In this document: positions 44,028 to 56,560 of the stretch, in pieces
Position numbering within the stretch: the stretch's first letter is position 1
Layout: each line of letters starts with the position of its first letter
NCBI RefSeq assembly: GCF_001642475.1
Contig: NW_019174027.1
Location: 1-64,000 of the forward strand
From: Fonsecaea monophora
Lineage: Eukaryota; Ascomycota; Eurotiomycetes; Chaetothyriales; Herpotrichiellaceae
Reading direction: 5' to 3'
DNA: 64,000 nt
Notes under the pieces: model-generated
Told to the model about the DNA's origin: nothing
Databases searched by the model: none
What the model saw: the letters and a program-made list of their open reading frames with translations, nothing else
Translations under genes and position numbers: made by a program

Positions 44028-46822
44028 CTACCGGATAACGTCCTCCCCATATCCAATCTCATCCACACCAAGATTGTCACACCAACCTTCCAGAACACGA
44101 CTACCGCCCAGCACACCTGCCCGCTGACCCAATCCATACACTTTCTTTCCTTTACTTTTCCCCGCCCAAATCTCAAAGAACTTGACAGTGTGGTCACAGC
44201 ATGCGATGATGAGGCTGCCTTCGTCTTCTGTCCGACTTGCCCATCGCTCGCCTTCGCGTCGAATCTCGCCACTGTAACCATCTGTCAGAAATTCCTCAGC
44301 ACCCATGCCCGGATGTCCTCTTCGTATCACTGGGAAGATACTTCGCTCGGGACTTGGGGTTGGACTGCGACGAACTCGAGGACCGACCGTCCCCACTGCT
44401 CTTGTAGCGGCTCTTCTTCGCTCGGCCTCGGTTTCTCGAACTCCTTCCCATGTCGAAAATTCGGCATTAGACCCATCTTGTCTTCGGATAGGTATAGCAT
44501 CATTCGGTCCGCCCGGATAAGGGATTGCCCATAGTGCACGGCTGATCTCGCCATTCTGTCTTCTTTCCCAGGGAATACTCACCACGCATTCACAGGTCGG
44601 CCAGCTGAAAACAGCTATCCTAATTCCATGCTCCGGCTGCGAATATCCAAAGGTCGCAACTATCTCGCGTCTCGTTGTGCTCTACACCAGGCTAGTGACT
44701 TGGGAGAAGACATTGATCAGGGCCAGAGTTGCACCTGATCCTGTGTGAAAGAAATGAATCTGGCGATCATTGCTTCCGCCTCCAGTCGCCAGCAGATTCG
44801 GCTGCCATGGAGCAAATGCGATGGCCTTGACAGCAGCTGCGTGATCAAAGGAATGGATGTGAAGATTAGAATCTCCAGGAATCACGGGATCCACGAGCGC
44901 GTTGTGAAGCACAGACTCATTCGACGGAACAGCAGTCTGGGGATCACCAGGCGGGTTGAGGTCTTGCATGGTTGGAGAGTGATCGACTACTCTGCTGGGA
45001 CGCAAAGGGGATGGAGGTGGTGTTGCTAGGTCAGTATCGTGCATACTGTTGGCTGATCCTCTATCGAAGTTGGAGGATTCTCGGTGACTTGCCGATCGAT
45101 ATCTCTGCGGCGTATCCGGGGGTGTGGGAAGCTGAGACGTCGAAAAGCTGGAGTCATCAAACATGTCTGCCGTGGGGCTAGGTGTACTCGGGGAGATATC
45201 TCTCTGGTGGTCTGCTCGGAGGAAGACTGACGGATCGAAAAGTAAAGCCCGATTGTCATTGCCACCAGAGACAAAGTGCCTGCCGTCTAGTGACCAGGAG
45301 ATGCCGCAGATATTCTGGCTGTGGGCGTCAAGTTTGGCCAGAAGCGTCATTGATCCAGGAGCAAATTCGGGCCACTCCAAAGAATAGTAGTATATCATGC
45401 CAGAGTCGTCGCCGACGACCAAGTCTTCGCACATGACTGTGCCATTCCCTGTGACAGACGGTCGCTGCGTTTGGACAGGTTTGAACGACACACAGGACGC
45501 TGCGCAAGGATGAGGAGCATCGAATCGTGGCCTGATCTCCAGCAAACTCCATAATGTGATAGTCCCGCTGTTCCTGGCGACTGCCAATATCGCCTTGGCC
45601 CCTTTCTCAGACGAGAAAGCTAGAGAAGTCACAAAATCGGCAGGTCGGCAAGGAGGGAGTGGTGGATAGCGCACGCCATACTGTTCGGTCCAGAGATATA
45701 CTTTTTGGCCCAGTGCGACAGCTAAGGAGTGACAGGTCTGATTGTAGGCGAGAACGGAGCAGTAATAGTCGTCTTTGAGGTTCGGAGCGTCAAGAACCCG
45801 AAAGGGGACGGTAGGAACCACCTTCTCGCTTTCGAGTAATCCTCCATCTTTGTATGCCCGGTCTACTTCAAGGTCAGTAAGCAAATGAGAAACAGGTATA
45901 TTCACATATTACACCAACAGGTCGGCTCCCGGGTCCATGCACTGTTCCTCCATACAAAGGGACAATGCTCGGGTTTCCGGTTGCCATCCTTGTCTTCGAG
46001 GGCGGGATTTTGCAGCAGGATGCGAGCCGCTTGGTCAATGTCGAGCGCCAGTGCCAGGCGGCGTTCGTGTGCTACTTCTTTGTCGTGACCAGTCGCGTGG
46101 GCCAGAAATGTAGCCGTGTGCAATGGAGCAGTGCCTCCACTTGCCAACATTCCACCCAAGCCAGTAGGTACACCCTGCAATTGCCCCAGATGAGCGGACA
46201 GTCTGCCTCCTACTGTCCAAAATCCTGTACTGATCTGACGGAGAGTTCTTGTCGCTATACTTCTGTCAATATGTGCAGGAGTGGAATCTCTGCCATGAAC
46301 AAAAGAGGGAACATATTGTGGGGGACGCAAGTTATAGACATTAGGTGCGTTTCTCTGTCTAGTTAACATTCGGGACCTCGTCTCGCTCATAGAGCGAAAG
46401 GGGTTCACTGTGTTATCTCGCCGGCGTTCATTTCTCTCCCTTCCTCGAAGTATGACTGGAGGTGTGGTAGTTTCATAGGCTCTTCGCTTATCCACGTGAA
46501 GAGGTCTTTGTGGAATGAATCGGTCGGGTGAGGTGAATTGCGACCGAATCTGTAGAGGGCTGCCGGTACTCAGGCTGCGTCTTTGCTAGGGACGGGACTT
46601 TGTTCGTGAGGATGCTTGGGCCGGATGGTCCTCGGAGACCAACTCCGAGGTCGATTGGTGTTGGGGAAAGTGACGGAGCAATGGGCGTTCTGGAGTAGGA
46701 ATGGCATGTTCTTGCAGTGCAGTGGACACTGATGCTCTGTTCGCATCATCCGTGATTGAGGAGCGAGGACTAGTCGACAGTTCTGAACGAGACGTTTCTG
46801 CAGAAGACGCGGCATGGTCCAT
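44028..46822 (-). CDS. Ama1/Mfr1-type meiotic APC/C activator, interrupted by an in-frame TAG
   Basis: The coding region carries every hallmark of a Cdc20/Fizzy-family activator: a C-box (SPDRFIPQRP near 46530), the propeller entry FRVLDAPNLKDDYYCSV (near 45800), WD repeats (AHSQNICGISWSLDGRHFVSGG; AIAFAPWQPNLLATGGGSNDR), the late WD blade and a C-terminal Ile-Arg tail (GEDVIR, stop at 44028-44030). Two problems exist. At 44682-44684, TSLV is followed by TAG where the family has Trp; reading resumes in the same frame with STTRREIVATFGYSQPEH. At 46586-46588 another TAG lies upstream of the C-box in the frame of the ATG at 46822; an intron or another N-terminal frame could avoid it. An intron near 45920-45865 is needed; the only frame-keeping splice I see to the natural acceptor uses a weak GTTGGT donor. 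Ama1-type activators drive meiotic APC/C. Confidence 0.75.
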
Positions 46823-47320
46823 TTGAAGGAATGTCAGGTTGGTAGTAAGACTTTGAACACCTTGAGAGCAGTAGAGCCCTCTGATCTAGCGAGCGCCAGT
46901 AAGTAGCTGAGATTGACTCGAGCGGCCACCTGCATTCCCTTTATACAAGGGATGAGCTTGAGGTCGGTCTCTGGGCACTTGGTGACGGTGATCGAACCTC
47001 CTCACCACCCGTGGAGGCGCCACTCGCACAGAGCACTTTGACTTGATCAAGTGCAGGACGAGCAATGTGTCGCCGATTTGTACCTATGTTAGTGACAAGC
47101 CATCACTTGTCAGTAAAGTGTGTTGGTTGGTATTGATGCTTGGTAATTGAGGTACAAAAAGAATAGGTGGTTGAGTTGGGTGCCTGGAATTGTGTTGGTT
47201 AAAGTGTCATTGGATTCTGACCTTGATCGTTCTTTCACCTTGTTACACCCCTCCACAAGTCTCTCTTCCACAAAGCGCAGGTTAGTGATCCTGCTTCTTG
47301 GATTGGCCTCATCCTCAAAC
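46823..47320. promoter_or_regulatory. divergent promoter region, Ama1-like / BET4
   Basis: About 500 nt between divergent starts. No specific site is claimed; part of the Ama1-like N terminus could lie here. Confidence 0.4.
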
Positions 47321-48583
47321 ATGGCAAGCGTAAGCTAGACGAAGTCCGCAGGTGTAAATTGCCCGAGTTGACCTATTGACCAGCATGGCGTGCTTCGCAC
47401 AACGACCCGCGAGGAGCGAACAGCAGAAGCACGGCAGAAAGAGTTGAAGGAAATCGCTCAATATCAACAGCTTGTTGAAGAGGTCAACACTAAGGTCTCT
47501 GGGACAATCTTGATGATTCAGAGATGAAGATGCTAATGTTGATCGTGAGCAGGTTGCTGCAAAGGAATTCACCCCGGTGCTACTCCAACAAACCGCACAG
47601 CTGCTGAAAAGGAACCCAGAGTACTATACCATCTGGAATCATCGCCGTCGCATCTATGTCAGCGAATTTGAGGATCTTGCAAAACAGACAGCCTCGGGTC
47701 AAATGGATGAAGAGACTCGAATCAGCCAGGTACTAGATATCATCCAGCTGGACTTGCAATTTTTGTTTCCTCTTCTCCTCAAATTCCCTAAATGCTACTG
47801 GATCTGGAATCACAGAATATGGCTCCTGGAGCAGTCTACGGCTCTTCTTCCAGCTGCAAAGGCTCGAGGAATATGGGAAGATGAGCTCGGATTGGTGGGC
47901 AAGATGCTCAGTCGGGACAGCCGAAACTTCCATGGTTGGGGCTATCGACGGATTGTGGTGCAGAGCCTCGAGAGTCCAGCCTTGCAAGGGCAAAGTATGG
48001 CGAGACAGGAATTGGAATATACCAAAAAAATGATAGGCACCAACCTCTCCAACTTCTCAGCCTGGCACAACCGGACAAAGCTCATTCTGAGAATCTTGGA
48101 CGAAGAGAAAGCCACTGATGACGAAAGACAAAAGATGCTGGACGAAGGTAAAGTCTTGATTGACGAGTTCGTCGATGAATACTAACCATCCCAGAACTCG
48201 AATTGATCCATAAGGCTCTATTCGATCCCTACGACCAATCACTCTGGTTCTATCACCAGAACTTAATGTGCACCTTTGATCTTGACCAGGCACCAAAGAG
48301 TATGGCGCCGAACCTGTCTGACGAGCAGCGACTGGAATACATCGCATCCGAGCGGGAGTACATTGAGGAAGTTCTGGAAGACGCTCAAGATTGCAAATGG
48401 CCATACCAAGCGTTGATCGAATGTACAATGCTAGAAAGCAAATTGCAAACCAGTCTTGAAGAGGAGGGTTGGGGAAAGGTGGCGCTGTGGTTAGAGAAGC
48501 TCAAACAACTTGATCCTCTTAGGAGAGGGAGGTGGACTGAGATGGGACAGCAACTTGGCAAGCAACGAGTAATGCAGCATTGA
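47321..48583 (+). CDS. BET4: Rab geranylgeranyltransferase alpha subunit
   Basis: Four exons: 47321-47329 (9 nt, MAS), 47384-47494, 47553-48147 and 48195-48583; 367 aa. The tiny first exon is followed by GTAAGC and joins to HGVLRTTTREERTAEARQ, the usual fungal Bet4 start. The second intron has a weak GTCTCT donor but a good TGCTAATG branch site, and its removal joins NTK to VAAKEFTPVL. Prenyltransferase alpha repeats are clear: NPEYYTIWNHRR, FPKCYWIWNHRIW, RNFHGWGYRR, NLSNFSAWHNR and FDPYDQSLWFYHQ. With Bet2 and the escort protein Mrs6 it attaches geranylgeranyl groups to the C-terminal cysteines of Rab GTPases, needed for all vesicle traffic. Confidence 0.93.
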
Positions 48584-49535
48584 GATGGAGTAAAGTGGCC
48601 TTATACCAACTGGAGTTCCGTACTTGTACTATGTAAAGCTTAACCACTATGTATGGGACAAACAAACCTGCCAGCACCACGGTGACGAATCCCTGGAGCA
48701 GCTGAAACAAGCCCCATTGTGAAGGGAGCCGCAAGGACTTCGCAGGCTGCAGGACCCCTTTATGGAACAGCCAAACAACGGCGTGACGGGGCTTGATCAA
48801 AGGGGCAAGGCAGTGGAAAATGCGAGGAAATGGGGCTCGCTAGGCTTATGCTCCATGCTAAACACAGGCTTCTGGCCCCCCCTGGTCCCGACATAGGCAT
48901 TGACGGGGCTCAAGGAGGGAGGAGGGTATGGGAATCGCGCATCGGAGGATCGTGGTGTGGTACAACTGCGGATGATGGTATCGGATACCAGAAAAAGAGC
49001 AAAAAGACAGCTTTCCTCTCAATTCAATCCACTGTGTCGCCTCACCCTGATTTCCTCCCGAGCCATAGATCTCGGAGCCTAATAGTCTCGAGCACGAGGT
49101 CCGCAAGATCTCGCCGATCCTTCTTTCCACTATCAACTGTTTACAAAACTGAAAAGTTGCTCGCTTCCCGCGTCACCTTAAGAAAAAGCGCGGTCATTCG
49201 GTCATTTACTTCGCTCAACTGCCTCCATTGAAGGTGCAAGGATCAAGGCAGACGGACTCATTCTCGGGCTTCTTCTTCTCTCGATATCACCAAGCACGAC
49301 TCCCCGCCGGGACACTGACCAACTGTGGTGACATCTGTTCCTCGTTTGGAGTTGGAATCTGCGCATCTAATACTCCTTTCGACGCCTCCGCATCGACTAC
49401 GAGGACAACGCGGCCCCAGCCTCAACACACACGCCCACCCTCTGCCTCCCACGAGTCCCACTCCCTGTAATTATCGGTCATAGTGTGGTAAAGGATGATA
49501 TGAGCATGCCTGGTGGCTCTTGAAGGCAGACCAAT
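48584..49535. other. BET4-GYP5 spacer
   Basis: 3' flank of BET4 and a long pyrimidine-rich leader for GYP5, about 950 nt. No motif-bearing frame. Confidence 0.5.
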
Positions 49536-52293
49536 ATGGCGAATAGTGCAGACAATCCGGACATCGAAGAGGTAAAGCGCTTGGAGTTTTACGTTTCTCC
49601 GTTCAGACGAAACATGTTTTCTAACGCAACTTAGAAATTTGAGGATGCCACGGATGTCAACAATGATTCGAAGCGAAGTTCCTCCCAGTCGGATCAGCCG
49701 CCTCAAGATCCCAAGAACTCCAATGACCCTCCTCCGATCTCGAACGACAATGAGGAACCTAAAGAAGAGCAAAGAGATAGTACGGGGACTTCAGAGTCGA
49801 AAATCCCTGATATAACTACTGATACAAGCGCTGTGGATGATTCCCATGACGCTCAGCAAACCCCTACTTTGAAAGCTCCAGAGCCCTCCACCGATGCCTC
49901 AGGCGATCCTTCAGAGAAACCTCTCCCTCCTAAACCTGCTATCCGCCCTTCGAGATTCCAAGGCTTTTCTGCTTCTCTCCCATCAGTGCCTTGGGGACCG
50001 CCTCCTCCCAGAAAAGCGTCAGACGCTCGAGCACCGTCTCCGCAACCACCCCAACCACAGTCAACGTCCACCTTTAGCCGCAAAGTGACCACTCCGTTCG
50101 GATGGCTCAGCCGAGCAACATCGGCTCCCAAAGAGACACGCTCGCCCCCTCTACCCTCCAAGTCACAAGTTGACGCCCGTCGGAATACGGCAGCATCAGC
50201 ATCCACTCTCGGTAGTAACGCTGATTTGACGCTAAAGGCGCTAGAAGAGTCTCAAGATGGGTCAAGCGGTCAGAAACAGCCTTCTAGAGCATCGCTCCGC
50301 GAACAATTCAAGATGCTACGGCTGCGGGAAGAAGCAGGCATAACGAGCTTGGAGGAAACAGAGGCATCTGAAGGAGGTGCAATAGCTGGACTTATTGGAA
50401 GGTCAGCTAGTTTGGGTGTGGGAATTGCCACTCCGGGCAGTGTAGGTCAGGATGAAAACGTTGTCTCTACTCCTGTTATGTCTCCGACCTCGCCCATAGC
50501 CGAATCACTACCCACCGATCCAAATCTGCCTCCAGGAACAGTGGCAGGAGTAGCGGCAGCAACTGCAGATACCAGCACCCCGATTGATTGGGACTTCTGG
50601 CAAAACGTTGTTAATGAGGGTCCACAGGCCGTTGCTCGGACGAGTCCCGATGAGTTCACCCAAGCCATCAGTGGTGGGATCCCACAGACCATCAGACCAG
50701 TTATATGGCAAGTTTTAGCAGGCAGCAAGAACGAGGATCTAGAGGCCGTCTACTGGGATCTCAAGTCCCGAGGGCCACACTCAGACATGAAAGAGGGCAT
50801 GTCCAAGTCTCCCTTACTGAATGGGCATATCAACGGAAACACCAAGGAAAAAGAGTCGGTAGCGTCGTCGAGATCGTCGATAAGATCTGATCACTCAACG
50901 CCTGCCACCAGCTCCAACGTAGGCGTCGCTTCTCCTTCGCCTTCGCACGAGGCGACGGATCCCATGAGCACGGCTCGTCTCCAGACTCAACTGGCAGCGG
51001 AAAAGGCAAAAAAGGCCAAAGAGGATTCAGCAGCGCTGGCTAAGCTCGAGAAGATGATCAAACGAGATATGGGCTCCAGGACAAGCTACTCAAAGTATGC
51101 AGCAGCTGCAGGTCTGCAAGACGGGCTTTTTCACGTGTGCCGCGCATATGCGCTCTTCGATGATGCCGTCGGATACCCTCAAGGCCTGAACTTTATTATC
51201 ATGCCTCTGCTATTCACAATGCCCGAAGAAGAAGCATTTTGCCTTCTTGTTCGGTTGATGAATAAATACCAACTCCGCGACCTTTTCGTCCAGGACATGC
51301 CAGGATTACATCTACACCTGTATCAGTTTGAGCGGTTACTAGAGGATTTGGAACCCGCGCTGTATTGCCATCTCAACCGCCGAGGAGTCACTCCCAAGCT
51401 CTACGCAACACAGTGGTTTCTAACCATGTTCGCATATCGGTTTCCACTCCAGTTGGTCATGCGTGTTTACGACTTGGTCCTTTGCGAAGGGCTCGAGGGT
51501 GCGATTTTGAAGTTTGGAATGGCTGTCATCCAACGAAACGTGGCTACCCTTCTCGCAATGCAGGATATGCAGAGCCTGACGAACTTTCTCAAAGAAAAGA
51601 TCTTCGATGTTTACATCGATGCTGCGCCTTCATCTAAATCAATCCTAGAGTCAGGATTCTTCGGCAGCTCTGGTGGATCCGACACGGAAGTGTACAGAGC
51701 AGATCTCCTTGTCCAAGATGCATGTGCAGTTAAACTTACCCCGGAGATGCTCAACCGATACCGGGAAGAATGGGAGACCACTACAAAGGCTGAGAAAGCA
51801 CGCGAGACCGAGTTGGAAAATCTGAGGACCGACTGCGCCACAAAAGCTGCACAGATCCGCTCTCTCGAGCAAAGAGCCGAGAAATCCGACGCAGAGCACA
51901 TTGAGATCGCAAATGAGCTCGTGCGGCTGAAAGTTGAGAATACCGAGTTGCAAGATCGCAACGAGAGCTTGACTGGACAGGTGGCCGAGCTGAAAAAGGT
52001 TGCAGAGAGTGAGGCCGCAAATGTTGAAGAGAGGCTCAGGGCGGGAACGGAACAAGTTATGCAGCGCAATATCGAGGTACAGAATGAGAATCGCCACATG
52101 GAGGAGCAAATGGCCGAAATGGAGCGGGAGCTCGTGGAGATCAAGATGAAGTATGCCGAGGTGAGCAACCCCTTTTGCTTGTGATATTTTTCTGGATCTG
52201 TGGGTATGGACGTCTAATATTGTGCAACAGCTCAATGCCGAACACGAAGGCCTCAAGCAAAAGTGGAACGACTTGAAAAAAGCGTTGGAATGA
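49536..52293 (+). CDS. GYP5: TBC-domain Rab GTPase-activating protein, Gyp5 type
   Basis: Three exons: 49536-49571 (36 nt), 49635-52160 and 52231-52293; 874 aa. Residues 1-140 are Pro/Ser/Glu-rich, with PLPPKP and PWGPPPP stretches that could bind SH3 domains. The TBC domain runs from about 330 to 640: GIPQTIRPVIWQVLAG, IKRDMGSRTSYSKY (arginine finger region), DDAVGYPQGLNF (glutamine finger in YPQG), LEDLEPALYCHL and ATQWFLTMFAYRFPLQLVMRVYDL. The rest (about 680-874) is a continuous coiled coil. Both catalytic residues appear kept. Gyp5 and Gyl1 act on Ypt1/Sec4 in exocytosis and ER-Golgi traffic in yeast. The last 21-residue exon restores the coiled-coil end ELNAEHEGLKQKW. Confidence 0.9.
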
Positions 52294-53619
52294 GGCCGTC
52301 CTCATGGTTGTCGATGGTTTACATCTCACGAGCTCCCTCGAAAGTCTTTGATGCATTGTGCGACGTCGCCTCCAGTGCTCAGCTCCTCCCTTAGCCACTG
52401 CTCATCCAGTGTAATCGACTGATGTGTTCTGATCCTTATGTACCGCTTTTGCTGCTTCCTATACCCAAATCATGAATGATGGAACCAAGCACAGCGCGGG
52501 CGATATATGGTGTGCTGCAACTGTTTTGGCGGTGCAACAATCGGATCTCTCCGAATGGCTTCTGGTGTTTGTGATAGGCGGGCTAAAGAGTGGTTCGTCT
52601 TGGAGATTCTGTTCCACGAATGATGGCTTGTCTGGTGTCCAGGAGCATCTGCAAAAGAAATCTCGGAGACGCGTCTGCTTGGCCTCTTCTCAGAAGGTGC
52701 CTGTCCTGTTGATGCGGACCTACATATGTTTCACGGACTTGTATGGAATCACGAAAGGGATTTATGGCCTACGCCCCCCCTTTTTTTTTTGGAATGCTTT
52801 GCACAAAAAGGGATGCGAGGAATCGGGGTGATTTTGATGTTTGACACCAAAAATATCCAGTATCGATATGGACGGGTGTTGAAAGTACTGTAGCACCCTG
52901 CAGTGGTAGATATATGTATGTATTTATGTACGTACGTACCTACTGTATGTAGGTATATGTGTCTCGAAAAGAGACTCTCAGGCCGAGTCCTGCGATGAAA
53001 AAAGAACAAGTTGTCGACACGCGAAGAAAGTACAGTCTCTCGAGTTTGATGATTGGGACGGGGCTATGGACCATGTGGACCATGCGAGTGATTTTATACA
53101 TACTCGGTACTAGGTAGACACTGTCCGTCTTCATGTACATATATACATACAGTCATATGAGTCATATAGTCGTCGTCTACTACAACTCTCTTTCTCGAAT
53201 CTCTATCCACCTTACAGATCCTATTCTGGCTTAGCGCAGCCTTGCGCCGTCTGACTTGTCTCCCCGTGCTCGCCCTCGCGTAGCCTAGCCGAGCCGAGCC
53301 TCAGCATCAACGTGCCGTGGGGATCTAACCGAGGCATTGTTGATCTTCTTCTGTGCACGTCTGAGTTCCTTGTACCAAGTACTGAGTATGTCAGCAGCCT
53401 TTTCGGACATGTTGTATGTATCCCTACCATTGACCCCTTTTCGAGGGCGACGAGGGAACGGCCAGGGTGGGTTGCACTATATATGTAGTGATTAATTCCT
53501 GCTTTGGGTTGTTACGCGGCACCTATATGAGTACCCCAGCCCCAAGACCGGACCATCATCCTCTAGTCACCCCTAATCTATGTAGCTTGTATGAGGTACA
53601 TACTCGCAAAGCACAGCAT
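52294..53619. other. convergent 3' spacer, GYP5 / FAT1
   Basis: About 1.3 kb between convergent 3' ends, with a C-then-T homopolymer near 52776-52790 and the TATG/GTAC repeat tract listed separately. No gene is supported. Confidence 0.5.
52908..52962. repeat. TATG/GTAC-rich imperfect microsatellite
   Basis: Mixed tatg, gtac and tagg tetranucleotide units in noncoding sequence, partly palindromic (gtacgtacgtac). Confidence 0.7.
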
Positions 53620-55570
53620 CTACAGCTTGACCTTACCGGCTTTCAGATCTTCCCACTCTTTTCGGCCATAGGGCTCATACTTGGTGCCGCCGGGAGGGAG
53701 CCAAAACATGCGGTCTTCAGGCCGAGAGGCCTCGATCTTGTCCAGATCCACGCCCTCGGCGCGCAGCCGGCCCTTCTGCAGCTTCATCGTCCCCGTATAC
53801 TCCAGCTGCGGCACAGCCCGCAAAAAGATTGGCACGGCGTACCGCGGCAGCGTCGAGAGCAGGTGTTGCGCCAGGCCTGCCAGGTCCAGCTGGTCGGGCG
53901 AGGTGATTGACGAGATGGGCACGATCGCGGCGCACCCTGCGCGGCCATCGGCGTGGGGTACCTGCACGCCGTACACATTTGCTTCGGCTATTTGGGGGAA
54001 CTTGCCCAGGACGTCCGAGACTTCGTTGGTCGACACGTTTTCGCTGCGCCAGCGGAAGGTGTCACCTAGGCGGTCGACGAAGTATACGCACCCGTCGGGA
54101 TCTTGGCGCATCATGTCACCACTGCGGAACCAAAGATCTCCTTTTTTGAATAGATCTCGGATCATTCGTTTGTCAGTTGCGGACTTGTTCTTGTAGTATC
54201 CTGCAAAAACTGTAGACGCAGTGGCTGGATCCATCTTGTGCACGACTTCACCAGGCTCTCCGTCCTTACAGACGATCGCGAAACCGTTCTTGTCACGCAC
54301 GATCTCCTCGGTGTCGATGTCGATCTTGATCCTCTTTTCATTAGCGCCATTGGCGAAGTGCCAGTATAATCCACGTATAGCAATTGCGTTTCTGCCAAAT
54401 TCGCCCCTGTTCGCATTAAAGGAGGCGCCCAAGCCATCCGTGGCTGCGTAGAGCTCGTTGATGGTGTCAATCCCGAAGCGTTGCCGGAAGGTTTCCCATA
54501 CGTCTGGACGCATACCATTGCCCCATGCCTTTTTCACATTGTGTTGTTTGTCCAGCGGACTGGGCGGCGCGTTGATGAGGTACCGGCAGAGTTCACCCAC
54601 ATACTGAAGAATATCAGCATTGGAGGCACGGACTTCGGGCCAGAATGTCTTGTGTGAGAATTTGCGGCTGAGAACAACCGAGGATCCGGCAAAGATACAG
54701 GGTGTAAGGCACAGACCGTGTGCGGCGCCGTGATAGAGTGGCAGGCAGGTATACATGCGGTTGTGGGGTTTGAGTCTAAGATATTTAGCGATGCTGCGAG
54801 CGGTGTTGAGTTCGCGGCCGCGGAGCATAACCACGCCTTTAGGCATACCCGTTGTGCCCGAGGTGTAGATGAGACCGCCTAGATCGGTAGGTGCAATTCC
54901 TTGGTGAAGGGATCTGGGTATCGGAGTGGTGTCAGTGAGAGAAGAGATAAAGGGCTCGTCGTAATAGACTATTTGTACGCCCGAGGCTTGCAGATCACTT
55001 GCACATGGCTGTACTAGATCTTGTGTTGCCCGGTCGGCGATCAGAATCCGGGCGTCGCACAGCTTAACACAGTGTGTAAGCGGGCCAGAGGTCAGGTTGC
55101 AATTGATGAAGGCGGGACAGGCACGAAGCCCTTCCAAAGCAAACCACAGCATCAGATATTCCGGACTGTTCCCACCGTCCAAGGCAACAATTTCTTGAGG
55201 TTTCACACCCAAATCTTTTGACAGCCAGTTGGCAACTTTGTGCACATCATTGAAGAATTGCTTGTAGGTCCATGATCGGTTCTCGAACATGAGAAATGTG
55301 TTGTCTGCGTTCTTGCCGGTGGCATGCTCTTCGAAGATGTGGTATATGAGCATCCGATTCTGCTGGTACCTCTCGGTCATAAAGGCCAAAGCTTCCTTCT
55401 GGTTGTGTGCCAAAGAGCCTGAACTGAGGTCATGGCGGATGAGGAATTTGGCGTCGAGGTAGGCGGCGGCAGCGAGGCCACCCGCAACGGCAGCTGCTAC
55501 GGTGGGAACTAGAGGTCATGGTCAGTCGCAAGAAAGACAGGATGACAGAGAGGATAGACTTACGGCCCAT
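53620..55570 (-). CDS. FAT1: very-long-chain acyl-CoA synthetase / fatty acid transporter Fat1
   Basis: Two exons, 55570-55564 (7 nt, ATGGGCC) and 55508-53620, with a 55-nt intron; 631 aa. The splice gives MGLPTVAAAVAGGLAAAAYLD, a short membrane-anchoring N terminus. The AMP-binding P-loop YTSGTTGMPKG is near 217-227, the linker RSGDMMRQDPDGCVYFVDRLGD near 470, and the FATP/VLACS signature FRWRSENVSTNEV near 490. The protein ends in KVKL, a weak relative of peroxisomal PTS1 signals. Fat1 proteins activate very-long-chain fatty acids with CoA and couple this to uptake at peroxisome, ER or plasma membrane. Length matches the family. The 3' third is visibly more GC-rich than the 5' part. Confidence 0.92.
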
Positions 55571-56560
55571 TCTGTTGGAGGTGCTGCTACAGGAAATCGA
55601 ACTGGCAAAGTGACATGGTCAAGTGAAGAGTCCATGATATATCGTGTCATACAACTAGGGCGATCTTGCGCGTGAGTCGGAGTCGAGCTCTGTGAGGGCC
55701 GCATTATCCGTAAACCTGCCGAGGTCGAGAGTAGAGAGACCTTGGGTGTTTGGGAAGCCCAAGTGTCCGTAGTATTCGGCACGAGCCCCACTGGCACAAC
55801 CTTGGAAGTGATAGAGGGAGCTAAACCAAAATCACTGGTCATCTTTGCAGCAGCGGGTCTGGGGGCGGGTGTTGGCAAATCCTACCTGCCCAGGCTACCC
55901 CAGGGACGCCTTAGGCGACACAAGCCGCACGAGTCAAAACCGACATGAGTCTGAATGGTCGCGTCAGTTACCCTCCACTGTACGTACCTCTTACACACTG
56001 ACGCACTGACACCGATGGCCGAGACGCCTGCTCTACATAATAATCACTGCTATTATTTGTTCCCTTGTACAAGTAATTAGTGTACATTATTTCTGATTTG
56101 ATCGTATTTTGATTTCAAGGCCGCTTACTATATCTCAGCCTGGATCCTGGACGCATCCTGCTGTCTTGTCACACAATCCTTCCCGCGTGCCGATGTCCAA
56201 TCCACCATGATGATGCTGCGTGCTGTGAAAGAGCTGGAGATCGCAGGTACAATAATGGCACTTGCAGCATCCGTCTCCTGCTTCCAACCCCTACCGCTTG
56301 CAATGCACACACAAAAAAAAAAGAAGAGAATACCCAAACCCGTGAAATCGTGTCGTCGTGATAGTTGTCACTGAGAATTTCCAGTGCCCTTGTGCGTGAA
56401 ATCCTCAAACAAAGACCCTGATCCGCCCGTCGAAGGAAAAAAAATCAAAGAACAGGAGAAAAAGACCGCATTCTGCAAAGCTGTCCCTCACCACAATCAC
56501 AACCACCACTTCTTTGAAATAGTTCCCATCCCGGGGCTCAGTCAGTCACAATGTTGTTCA
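55571..56560. other. FAT1 promoter side and 3' flank of the next gene
   Basis: About 990 nt. A minus-strand frame at 55522-55878 overlaps FAT1 exon 1 and is Ser/Pro/Thr-rich without motifs; I regard it as noncoding. An A-run lies near 56312-56321. Confidence 0.5.
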
